Of a stretch of 64,000 nt of DNA, positions 1-6,386 are shown one piece after another (positions within the stretch are counted from its first letter, which is position 1; every line of letters starts with the position of its first letter). A program made the position numbers and the translations under genes. The notes under the pieces are model-generated. The model made no database searches and had not been told where the DNA came from. It saw only the letters and a program-made list of their open reading frames with translations. The stretch comes from Jannaschia sp. Os4 (GTDB taxonomy: Bacteria; Pseudomonadota; Alphaproteobacteria; Rhodobacterales; Rhodobacteraceae), in NCBI RefSeq assembly GCF_016820245.1, contig NZ_JAFCAR010000003.1:515001-579000 (forward strand), in the 5' to 3' direction.

Positions 1-108
1 TCGCTGCTGATGATCCCGTTCGTGCTGCGCTGGTCTGACATCAACCGGGCGTGGGGCGTGGCGCTGACCGGGGCCTACGTGGCGTACATGGCGCTGGTCC
101 TCTCGTGA
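1..108 (+). CDS. C-terminal end of a calcium/sodium antiporter-type membrane protein (partial)
   Basis: Only the last 35 codons lie in the window, read in frame from base 1 to the TGA at 106-108. The peptide is hydrophobic and ends with a transmembrane-like segment (GVALTGAYVAYMALVL). The pattern FVLRWSDINRAWG followed by a final helix resembles the C terminus of CaCA-superfamily (YrbG-type) antiporters, which exchange Ca2+ and Na+ across the inner membrane. The next gene starts at a GTG that overlaps this stop as GTGA, so the two are probably translationally coupled. The family call rests on a short fragment and could be wrong; any polytopic permease with a similar last helix would fit. Confidence 0.55.
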   Translation, partial: SLLMIPFVLRWSDINRAWGVALTGAYVAYMALVLS

Positions 109-875
109 GGGCGCTGGTCACCGGGGCCGGCGGGCGGCTCGGGGCGGCGATGGCCGAGGAACTGGCGGCGCTCGGCCACGACGTCGCGATCCACTACGCC
201 GCCTCCGCCGACGGGGCCGAGAGGACGGCGGACGCCGTGCGCGGGCACGGGCGGGCGGCCGCGACGCTCGGGGCCGACCTCCTCGACCTCGACGCCGCCG
301 AGGCGCTCGTCCCCCGCGCGGCGGCGGCGCTGGGCGGCCCGCTCGACGTGCTGGTGAACAACGCGAGCATCTTCGAGCACGACGACATCCGCACCGCGAC
401 GCGGGAGTCGTGGGACCGGCACATGCGCTCGAACCTCCACGCGCCGTTCCTGCTGACCCAAGCCTTCGCGGCGCAGGCGCCCGATGCGGATCGCGATCCC
501 GAGCCGCGCGCCCGCGCGTCCATCGTCAACATGATCGACCAGCGCGTCCTCAAGCTGACGCCGGAGTTCATGACCTACACCTTGGCGAAGTCGGCGCTCT
601 GGACGCTGACGCGTACCGCGGCCCAAGCGCTCGCGCCCGAGGTCCGGGTCAACGCGATCGGGCCGGGGCCGACCTTGCGGGGCCATCGGCAGTCCGAGGC
701 CCACTTCGCGGCGCAGCGCGCGGCGACCGTCCTCGGGCGCGGGGCGGACCCGTGCGGCATCCGCGAGGCGCTCCGCTACCTGCTGTCGGCGCCCGCCGTG
801 ACGGGGCAGCTGATCTGCGTCGACGGGGGGCAGCACCTCGGCTGGCGGACGCCGGACGTGCTCGGGGTGGAGTGA
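105..875 (+). CDS. SDR-family oxidoreductase, pteridine reductase (PTR1/FolM)-like
   Basis: This is a 256-residue classical short-chain dehydrogenase. The nucleotide-binding motif TGAGGRLG is at residues 6-13, NNAS follows the central strand, and YTLAK supplies the catalytic Tyr and Lys. The position normally held by the catalytic Ser reads VNMIDQR, so it carries Asp. Pteridine reductases (PTR1, FolM) use an Asp here, and the N-M-x-D-Q/A pattern matches them, which suggests NADPH-dependent pterin or dihydrofolate reduction; the substrate is inferred. The GTG at 105 is chosen because it overlaps the upstream stop (GTGA) and puts the Rossmann motif at the usual distance from the N terminus. Longer in-frame starts would add a peptide unrelated to SDRs. 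Confidence 0.85.
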   Translation: MRALVTGAGGRLGAAMAEELAALGHDVAIHYAASADGAERTADAVRGHGRAAATLGADLLDLDAAEALVPRAAAALGGPLDVLVNNASIFEHDDIRTATRESWDRHMRSNLHAPFLLTQAFAAQAPDADRDPEPRARASIVNMIDQRVLKLTPEFMTYTLAKSALWTLTRTAAQALAPEVRVNAIGPGPTLRGHRQSEAHFAAQRAATVLGRGADPCGIREALRYLLSAPAVTGQLICVDGGQHLGWRTPDVLGVE

Positions 876-1188
876 CGTCCGCGTCGGACGTGGACGTCGC
901 GTCCGCGCGAGTTGTCCACCGAGGCGATTCGGACGCCCTGCGATCGACGCCGGCGGCCCGCTTCACAACTTCAGGTAGAGTGCGATTCGTCTGCCCCAGT
1001 AAAAACAGGCACTTATTAAATTCCGTCACGTCAATCGTCATGTCGCAAATTCTTAACAAACCCTTGGGCGGCAAGGCGCTGGGCAATCTCCCCCCAGGTT
1101 TATCCACAGCGGCATCCCCCTATATCGGCGGGCATCCCCCTTGCGGTCCGCGCGGGGCGGAGGCAGCCGACCGAGGGAATCGAGGACC
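876..1188. other. Intergenic region upstream of uvrC, locally AT-rich
   Basis: These 313 bases hold no convincing gene. Bases 960-1060 are clearly richer in A+T than the surroundings. A perfect DnaA-box sequence lies at 1100-1108. The direct repeat GGCATCCCCCT occurs at 1111-1121 and 1131-1141, exactly 20 bases apart and flanking a TATATCGG stretch. The uvrC promoter should lie here, but no -35/-10 pair with good spacing was found. Confidence 0.5.
1100..1108 (+). promoter_or_regulatory. DnaA box (perfect 9-mer)
   Basis: The sequence TTATCCACA matches the consensus DnaA-binding 9-mer exactly. It stands 80 bases before the uvrC start at the edge of an AT-rich patch. A weaker relative, TTGTCCACC, is at 912-920. 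One perfect box can occur by chance and is not enough to propose an origin; regulation of uvrC by DnaA is possible but unproven. Confidence 0.4.
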
Positions 1189-3057
1189 ATGAGCGACAGC
1201 CCGAAGCAGACCGGCCCCGAGGTCATCAAGCGCTTCCTCAAGACGCTCGACGGCAGCCCCGGCGTCTACCGGATGCTCGATGCCCAGCAGCGCGTGCTCT
1301 ACGTCGGCAAGGCGCGGTCGCTGAAGAACCGGGTCAGCAGCTACACCCGCCTCAACGGCCACTCCGCGCGCATCCGCCGGATGATCTCCGAGACGGCGTC
1401 GATGATGGTGCTGACCACGGAGACGGAGCTGGAGGCGCTGCTCTTGGAGCAGAACCTCATCAAGCAGCTCAAGCCGCGCTACAACGTGCTGCTGCGCGAC
1501 GACAAGTCGTTCCCCAACATCGAGATCACCACCGCCCACCGCTTCCCGCAGGTCCGCAAGCACCGCGGCCGCAAGGGCAAGGGCACCTATTTCGGTCCCT
1601 TCGCCAGCGCGGGCGCGGTGAACCGCGTCCTCAACCAGCTCCAGCGGGTCTTCTTGCTGCGCAACTGCACCGACGCGCAGTTCGAGGGGCGCACGCGGCC
1701 CTGCCTCAACTACCAGATCAAGCGCTGCTCGGCGCCCTGCGTGGGCTACGTCTCGGAGCGCGACTACGAGGCCGCCGTCCGCGACAGCGCCCGCTTCCTG
1801 CGCGGCGAGACGACCGAGATCCAGAAGCGCCTCGCCGAGGAGATGGAGCAGGCCTCCGCCGAGATGGAGTTCGAGCGCGCCGCAGCCCTGCGCGACCGCA
1901 TCAAGGCGATGACCAACGTCCAATCGACCCAAGGCGTGAACCCGCAGTCCACGCCCGAGGCCGACGTGGTGGGCCTGCACATGGAGGGCGGGCAGGCCTG
2001 CATCCAGGTGTTCTTCATCCGCGCGGGCCAGAACTGGGGCAACACGGACGTCTATCCCAAGGTGGCCGACGACATGTCCGCGGCCGAGGTGATGGAGGCG
2101 TTCCTCGGCCAGTTCTACGACGGGCGCGAGCCGCCGAGGCAGATCCTGCTGTCCCACGGCGTGGAGGAGGGCGACCTGATCGCCGAGGCCCTGTCCGAGA
2201 AGGCCCGCCGCAAGGTCGTGCTGCTGCACCCCAAGCGGGGCGAGAAGTTCGACCTCGTGCAGTCCGCCACCCGCAACGCGCGCGAGTCCTTGGGCCGCAA
2301 GATGTCCGAGAGCGCCACGCAGGCGAAGCTGCTGCGCGGCCTGCAGGAGGCGTTCGACCTGCCCGCCGCGCCGCGCCGCGTGGAGGTCTACGACAACTCC
2401 CACATCCAAGGCGCCCACGCGGTCGGCGCGATGATCGTCGCCACCCCCGACGGGTTCGAGAAGAGCCAGTACCGCAAGTACAACATCAAGGGCGACGAGA
2501 TCACCGCGGGCGACGACTTCGGCATGATGAAGGAGGTGCTGACGCGGCGCTTCCAGCGCCTGCTGAAGGAGGACCCCGACCGCAAGTCCGACACGTGGCC
2601 CGACCTGCTGCTGATCGACGGCGGCGCGGGGCAGATCAGCGCCGTGTGGCAGATCATGGGCGACCTCGGCGTGCAGGACATCCCCGTGGTGGGCGTCGCC
2701 AAGGGCGTGGACCGCGACCACGGCAAGGAGGAGTTCCACCGCCCGCGCGAGCAGGGGGGCGGGCGCCCCTTCGCGCTCAAGCGCAACGACCCGGTCCTCT
2801 ACTTCGTCCAGCGGATGCGCGACGAGGCCCACCGATTCGCCATCGGCACCCACCGCGCCAAGCGGGCCAAGGCGCTGGTCGCCAACCCCCTCGACGAGGT
2901 CGCGGGCATCGGCCCCACCCGCAAGCGCGCGCTGCTCACGCATTTCGGCTCGGCCAAGGCCGTCAGCCGCGCCTCGCTGGCGGACCTCAAGGCGGTGGAC
3001 GGGATCAGCGCGGCGATGGCCGAGACGATCCACCGGCACTTCCACGAGAGGGCCTGA
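1189..3057 (+). CDS. uvrC: UvrABC excinuclease subunit C
   Basis: UvrC makes both incisions beside bulky DNA lesions during nucleotide excision repair, acting on the UvrB-DNA complex in the cytoplasm. The 622-residue protein has the full family architecture. A GIY-YIG nuclease domain (about 22-100, with SPGVYRM and [11 protein letters not shown]) makes the 3' cut. A Cys-rich segment ([17 protein letters not shown]) follows, then a UVR helical hairpin (about 215-245) that binds UvrB. An RNase H-like nuclease domain has catalytic Asp402 in VEVYDNSH and a second acidic motif LLIDGGAGQ, and a tandem HhH DNA-binding region lies at about 568-622. The ATG at 1189 is preceded by a GAGGA ribosome site. 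The msrB gene follows after 77 bases on the same strand. Confidence 0.97.
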   Translation: MSDSPKQTGPEVIKRFLKTLDGSPGVYRMLDAQQRVLYVGKARSLKNRVSSYTRLNGHSARIRRMISETASMMVLTTETELEALLLEQNLIKQLKPRYNVLLRDDKSFPNIEITTAHRFPQVRKHRGRKGKGTYFGPFASAGAVNRVLNQLQRVFLLRNCTDAQFEGRTRPCLNYQIKRCSAPCVGYVSERDYEAAVRDSARFLRGETTEIQKRLAEEMEQASAEMEFERAAALRDRIKAMTNVQSTQGVNPQSTPEADVVGLHMEGGQACIQVFFIRAGQNWGNTDVYPKVADDMSAAEVMEAFLGQFYDGREPPRQILLSHGVEEGDLIAEALSEKARRKVVLLHPKRGEKFDLVQSATRNARESLGRKMSESATQAKLLRGLQEAFDLPAAPRRVEVYDNSHIQGAHAVGAMIVATPDGFEKSQYRKYNIKGDEITAGDDFGMMKEVLTRRFQRLLKEDPDRKSDTWPDLLLIDGGAGQISAVWQIMGDLGVQDIPVVGVAKGVDRDHGKEEFHRPREQGGGRPFALKRNDPVLYFVQRMRDEAHRFAIGTHRAKRAKALVANPLDEVAGIGPTRKRALLTHFGSAKAVSRASLADLKAVDGISAAMAETIHRHFHERA

Positions 3058-3134
3058 GGGGGAGGGCGGGCCGGGGTCGGGGGATCGGAACCCCCTGCCG
3101 CCGCGTTGGGCCGCGACCAGCGAAAGGCCAGCCA

Positions 3135-3638
3135 ATGCCCGATGCCCCCTCGTCCCGCCGCGCCCTCCTCCTCGGCGGCGTGGGCCTCGCCGCCGTCGCA
3201 GGCGGCGCGGCATGGTGGTGGGCCGGACGCGACCGGCCCGCCGGCCTGTTCGAGTTCGAGCTGTCGGATGCGGAATGGGAGGCGCGCCTGTCCGAGGCGG
3301 AATACGCCGTCCTGCGCCTGTCCGCGACCGAGGAGCCCTTCTCCTCGCCCCTCAACGACGAGACCCGGGCGGGCAGCTACGCCTGCGCGGGCTGCGGCAA
3401 CGTGGTCTACGACGCGGCGCACAAGTTCGACAGCGGGACGGGCTGGCCCTCGTTCTGGCAGGCCACCGCAGGCGACGTGGTGGGCGTGCGTCCGGACCCG
3501 AAGATCCTCGGGCTCGCGACGGAGGCGTTCTGCGCCCGCTGCGGCGGCCATCTCGGCCACGTCTTCGACGACGGGCCGGAGCCCACGGGCCAGCGCCACT
3601 GCATCAACGGCATCGCCCTCGACTTCGCCGCCGCCTGA
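3135..3638 (+). CDS. msrB: Peptide-methionine (R)-S-oxide reductase, Tat-signal form
   Basis: MsrB reduces the R epimer of methionine sulfoxide in damaged proteins. The 167-residue protein keeps the four zinc cysteines (84, 87, 133, 136 in CAGC and CARC) and the catalytic Cys156 in RHCIN. Its N terminus reads SSRRALLLGG followed by a hydrophobic stretch, a twin-arginine-type signal. It is therefore probably exported by Tat, or anchored, and works in the periplasm, unlike cytoplasmic MsrB proteins of about 140 residues. A ribosome site (GAAAGG) precedes the ATG by 7 bases. It follows uvrC on the same strand and converges with the DsbA-like gene, the two stops lying 3 bases apart. The electron donor is not encoded nearby. 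Confidence 0.93.
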   Translation: MPDAPSSRRALLLGGVGLAAVAGGAAWWWAGRDRPAGLFEFELSDAEWEARLSEAEYAVLRLSATEEPFSSPLNDETRAGSYACAGCGNVVYDAAHKFDSGTGWPSFWQATAGDVVGVRPDPKILGLATEAFCARCGGHLGHVFDDGPEPTGQRHCINGIALDFAAA

Positions 3639-3641
3639 CGG

Positions 3642-4232
3642 TCAGGCCGCCCGCGCCGCCGCCGCGAGCGCGGCCCCGTCGTAGAGCGTCGGCACCGGCG
3701 CCACCGATCCGTCGTCCCGCCGCACGAGGAACGTCGGGAAGGCCTGCACGCCCAGCGCCCGCCCGTCCGCGAACGCCGCCTCGGCCAGCGCGGGGTCGTG
3801 CAGGTCCGGCAGGTCGATCCGCGGCGCGTGCGCGGCGAGGAGCGCCGCGTAGGCGTCGCGGTCGTTGGGGTCCATGCCCTGCTCGTAATGCGCCTCGGTC
3901 ACCGCGTGGGCGAAGGCCAGCGCCGCGTCGGGCCGGGCGCGCCGCACCGCGTCCACCGCCACCGCCGGGGGCGCCGAGGCCGCCACCGCGCCGGGCGCGC
4001 GCATCCATGCGTAGAACGCCTCGGACGGCGCCCGGCCCGTCACCGCGCGCAGGCGCTCGGAGGCTTGGCGGACGTTGCCCTCCATCGCCGCCGCAGGCCC
4101 CACGCGCGCGCCCACCACGAGCCCCGCCATCGCCAGCTCCACCGGCATCTCCGCGGCCACCCGCCGCACGGCGGGGGCCGCGCCGTAGCACCAGCCGCAG
4201 ATCGGGTCGTAGCCGTAGATCAGGGTCCGCAT
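3642..4232 (-). CDS. DsbA-family thiol-disulfide protein (COG3531 type)
   Basis: This 196-residue protein has a thioredoxin-fold DsbA layout with the active-site pair Cys12-Gly-Trp-Cys15 in YDPICGWCYGAAPA. That pattern is typical of the COG3531 group of predicted protein-disulfide isomerases. A helical insert follows, and the C-terminal part contains the cis-Pro region (GVQAFPTFLV). No signal peptide is visible, so it probably acts in the cytoplasm, as FrnE-like members do. Substrates are unknown. It is a single gene on the minus strand between msrB and pgsA; its start lies 100 bases from the divergent pgsA start. Confidence 0.85.
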   Translation of the reverse strand: MRTLIYGYDPICGWCYGAAPAVRRVAAEMPVELAMAGLVVGARVGPAAAMEGNVRQASERLRAVTGRAPSEAFYAWMRAPGAVAASAPPAVAVDAVRRARPDAALAFAHAVTEAHYEQGMDPNDRDAYAALLAAHAPRIDLPDLHDPALAEAAFADGRALGVQAFPTFLVRRDDGSVAPVPTLYDGAALAAAARAA

Positions 4233-4331
4233 CGCGTCCTCCGCCGCATCCGCCCGCGACATGGCGCACGCCGCCGCCGTGGCAACCGCCCCCACTGGCC
4301 CCGCCCCCACCCTCGCGCTACACCGCGCCCC

Positions 4332-5000
4332 ATGACGTGGACGGTTCCCAACATCCTGACGGTCATCCGTCTCTTCGCGGCGCCCGGCGTGGCGATCATG
4401 TTCCTGTTCTTCGCCCGCCCGTGGGCGGACTGGATCGCGCTGGTCCTGTTCGTGCTCGCCGCCGTGACCGACTGGATCGACGGCTACCTCGCGCGCGAGT
4501 GGAACCAGGAGAGCCGGTTCGGCGCCATGCTGGACCCCATCGCCGACAAGGCGATGGTGGTCATCGCGCTCTGCGTCATCACCGGGTTCCAAGGCATGAC
4601 CCCGTGGATCCTGCTGCCCGCCACCGTGATCCTCTTCCGCGAGGTGTTCGTGTCCGGCCTGCGGGAGTTCCTCGGCGCGCAGGCGGGCACGCTCAAGGTC
4701 ACGAAGCTCGCCAAGTGGAAGACCACGGCCCAGATGATCGCCATCGCGGTGCTCTTCGCCACCGGCGTGTTCCAGCACGAGGTGCTGGACCGGACGGTCG
4801 GCATGGACGACGCGACCATCGGCGCGATCCTGATGGGCGAGGCGCCGGACGAGGTGGGCCTCAACTTCCTCGTCGCCGCCGAGGCCGCGACGTGGTGGGG
4901 CGGGGTGATCCTGCTCTGGATCGCGTCCCTGCTGACCGCCGTCACCGGCTGGGACTACTTCTCCAAGGCGATGCCCTACCTGCGCGGACCGAAGACGTGA
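4332..5000 (+). CDS. pgsA: CDP-diacylglycerol--glycerol-3-phosphate 3-phosphatidyltransferase
   Basis: PgsA forms phosphatidylglycerophosphate from CDP-diacylglycerol and glycerol 3-phosphate, the committed step to phosphatidylglycerol and cardiolipin in the inner membrane. The CDP-alcohol phosphatidyltransferase signature D-G-x2-A-R-x8-G-x3-D-x3-D is intact at residues 50-72 (D50, G51, A54, R55, G64, D68, D72). Several membrane helices are evident. At 222 residues it is longer than most PgsA proteins because of a segment (about 156-185) between the last helices. It overlaps moaD by GTGA. A weak promoter-like pair (TGGCCC at 4296, TACACC at 4319, 17 apart) precedes it. Confidence 0.93.
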   Translation: MTWTVPNILTVIRLFAAPGVAIMFLFFARPWADWIALVLFVLAAVTDWIDGYLAREWNQESRFGAMLDPIADKAMVVIALCVITGFQGMTPWILLPATVILFREVFVSGLREFLGAQAGTLKVTKLAKWKTTAQMIAIAVLFATGVFQHEVLDRTVGMDDATIGAILMGEAPDEVGLNFLVAAEAATWWGGVILLWIASLLTAVTGWDYFSKAMPYLRGPKT

Positions 5001-5242
5001 GGGTCCTCTACTTCGCGTGGGTCCGGGAGCGGATCGGCGAGGGCTCGGAGGAGGTGGAGACCGCCGCCGCCACCGTCCGCGACCTCGTGGCCGAGCTGCG
5101 CGCCCGCGAGGCGCGCTACGACCTCGCCCTCTCCGACATGGGGGCGGTGCGCGTCGCGGTGGACCAGGAGCTGGCCGATCTCGACGCGCCGCTGGCCGGG
5201 GTCCGCGAGGTGGCGTTCTTCCCCCCGATGACGGGGGGCTGA
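4997..5242 (+). CDS. moaD: Molybdopterin synthase sulfur carrier subunit
   Basis: MoaD is the small ubiquitin-like subunit of molybdopterin synthase. It carries a thiocarboxylate on its C-terminal Gly and gives sulfur to precursor Z. The 81-residue product begins RVLYFAWVRERIG, has the beta-grasp pattern and ends in FFPPMTGG, the required Gly-Gly tail. The GTG start overlaps the pgsA stop (GTGA), so translation is probably coupled. moaE follows after an 80-base gap that holds a remarkable palindrome. Confidence 0.93.
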   Translation: MRVLYFAWVRERIGEGSEEVETAAATVRDLVAELRAREARYDLALSDMGAVRVAVDQELADLDAPLAGVREVAFFPPMTGG

Positions 5243-5274
5243 TCGGGGGGGCGATCGGGATTATCGGACATTCG

Positions 5275-5296
5275 CGTACATACGCGCGTATGTACG
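5275..5296. repeat. Perfect 22-bp palindrome in the moaD-moaE gap
   Basis: The 11-base half CGTACATACGC is followed directly by its exact reverse complement, giving a perfect palindrome with no spacer. Downstream up to the moaE start come related partial repeats: TGTATGCACGGGGG (from 5298) and TGTACGGGGGATGCAC, the second running into the moaE start codon. A zero-spacer palindrome suits a dimeric DNA-binding protein better than an RNA hairpin, so an operator for an internal moaE promoter is the simplest reading. No regulator gene is adjacent. Confidence 0.75.
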
Positions 5297-5322
5297 GTGT
5301 ATGCACGGGGGGTGTACGGGGG

Positions 5323-5772
5323 ATGCACAGCGATCTTCGCGTCTCGGTGCAGGCGCACGACTTCGACCTCGCCGCCGAGGCCGCCCGGCTGGAGGCGACC
5401 GGCGCGGGCGCCGTCGTGACCTTCACGGGCCTCGTGCGCGACGTCGCGGGCGGCCTGCGCCACATGGAGCTGGAGCACTATCCCGGCATGACGGAGAAGG
5501 CGCTCGCCGCCATCGCCGCCGAGGCCGCGGAACGCTGGCCGCTCGACGCCGTGACCGTGATCCACCGCCATGGCCGCCTCGCGCCGGGCGCGCGCATCAT
5601 GATGGTCGCGACCGCCTCGCGCCACCGGGCTGCCGCGTTCCAAGCCGCTGATTTCCTGATGGACTACCTGAAGTCCCGCGCTCCCTTCTGGAAGCGCGAA
5701 GTGACGGGGCAGGGCGCCGGATGGGTCGCCGCCACCGACGAGGACGAGGCCGCGCTGGACCGCTGGTCCTAG
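5323..5772 (+). CDS. moaE: Molybdopterin synthase catalytic subunit
   Basis: MoaE binds MoaD and inserts two sulfurs into precursor Z to make molybdopterin. The 149-residue protein has the expected motifs: VVTFTGLVRD, LEHYPGM, VIHRHGRL and the C-terminal KSRAPFWKRE segment, which supplies the catalytic lysines. The ATG at 5323 is used because the protein then starts with a normal MoaE N terminus; another ATG at 5301 within the same repeated ATGCAC unit is out of frame. The stop TAG shares the bases CTAG (5769-5772) with the stop of the convergent gene. Confidence 0.95.
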   Translation: MHSDLRVSVQAHDFDLAAEAARLEATGAGAVVTFTGLVRDVAGGLRHMELEHYPGMTEKALAAIAAEAAERWPLDAVTVIHRHGRLAPGARIMMVATASRHRAAAFQAADFLMDYLKSRAPFWKREVTGQGAGWVAATDEDEAALDRWS

Positions 5773-6386
5773 TCGTCCGCGCTCCACATCGTCATGGCCG
5801 CCCGCGCCGGCCACGCCGCGTCGTAGGCCGCCCCGTCGATGTCCCCCTCGGTCATCTCCGACAGGATGTCGCCCGGCGTCGGCAGGTCCGGCGCCGGGAC
5901 GCCGCCCCAGAGCTCGGCGCGCATCACGGCGCGGGCGCATTGGGTGTAGATTTCCTTTATCGTCAGTACGATGACCGATCGGGGCCGCCGCCCCCGGTCC
6001 TCGAACCGGGCGATCAGGTCCGCGTCCACCGACACCACCGCCGTCCCGTTCACCCGCACCACCGTGGGCGAGCCGGGCACCATGAACATCAGCGAGGCGC
6101 GCCCGTCCGCCACGATGTTCCGCAGCGAATCCATGCGGTTGTTGCCCCGCCAGTCGGGCATCAGGAGCGTGCGCTCGTCCAACTCCGTCACCACCGGCCC
6201 GTCGTCCCCGCGCGGCGAGCCGTCGGTGCCGTCGGGTCCTACGGTGGTCAGGACGCAGAAGCGCGACGCCTCGATCCAGCGGCGGTAGAGCGGGGTCAGG
6301 CGGTCGGCGACCTTGGCCAGCGAGGCGCGGCCGGGGCGGCCGTAGAGGGCCTCCAGCTCGGCCACGTCCTCGATGCGGCCGGTCAT
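5769..6386 (-). CDS. Pyridoxamine 5'-phosphate oxidase-fold flavoprotein (MSMEG_1061-like)
   Basis: The 205-residue protein fits the split-barrel FMN-binding fold of the pyridoxamine-phosphate-oxidase superfamily. Visible elements are the helical lead, the strand CVLTTVGPDGTDGSPRGD, the central LLMPDWRGNNRMDSLRNI, and LMFMVPG followed by a VNGTAVVS strand. This pattern matches the subfamily often labelled MSMEG_1061, whose substrates are unknown; it is not the PdxH that makes pyridoxal phosphate. Its ATG overlaps the stop of the upstream OmpA/MotB-like gene (ATGA), so it is the third gene of that operon. It converges with moaE and shares the four-base CTAG as stop codon. Confidence 0.8.
   Translation of the reverse strand: MTGRIEDVAELEALYGRPGRASLAKVADRLTPLYRRWIEASRFCVLTTVGPDGTDGSPRGDDGPVVTELDERTLLMPDWRGNNRMDSLRNIVADGRASLMFMVPGSPTVVRVNGTAVVSVDADLIARFEDRGRRPRSVIVLTIKEIYTQCARAVMRAELWGGVPAPDLPTPGDILSEMTEGDIDGAAYDAAWPARAAMTMWSADD

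Noticed and set aside
1053-1067. CtrA-like half sites (TTAA-N7-TTGG)
   Set aside because: The second half is not TTAA and no complete CtrA box is present.
1100-1108. Chromosome origin upstream of uvrC
   Set aside because: Only one perfect DnaA box, no box cluster and no dnaA, parAB or gidA genes nearby.
5301-5322. ATG at 5301 as the moaE start
   Set aside because: It is out of frame with MoaE; it belongs to the repeated ATGCAC unit.
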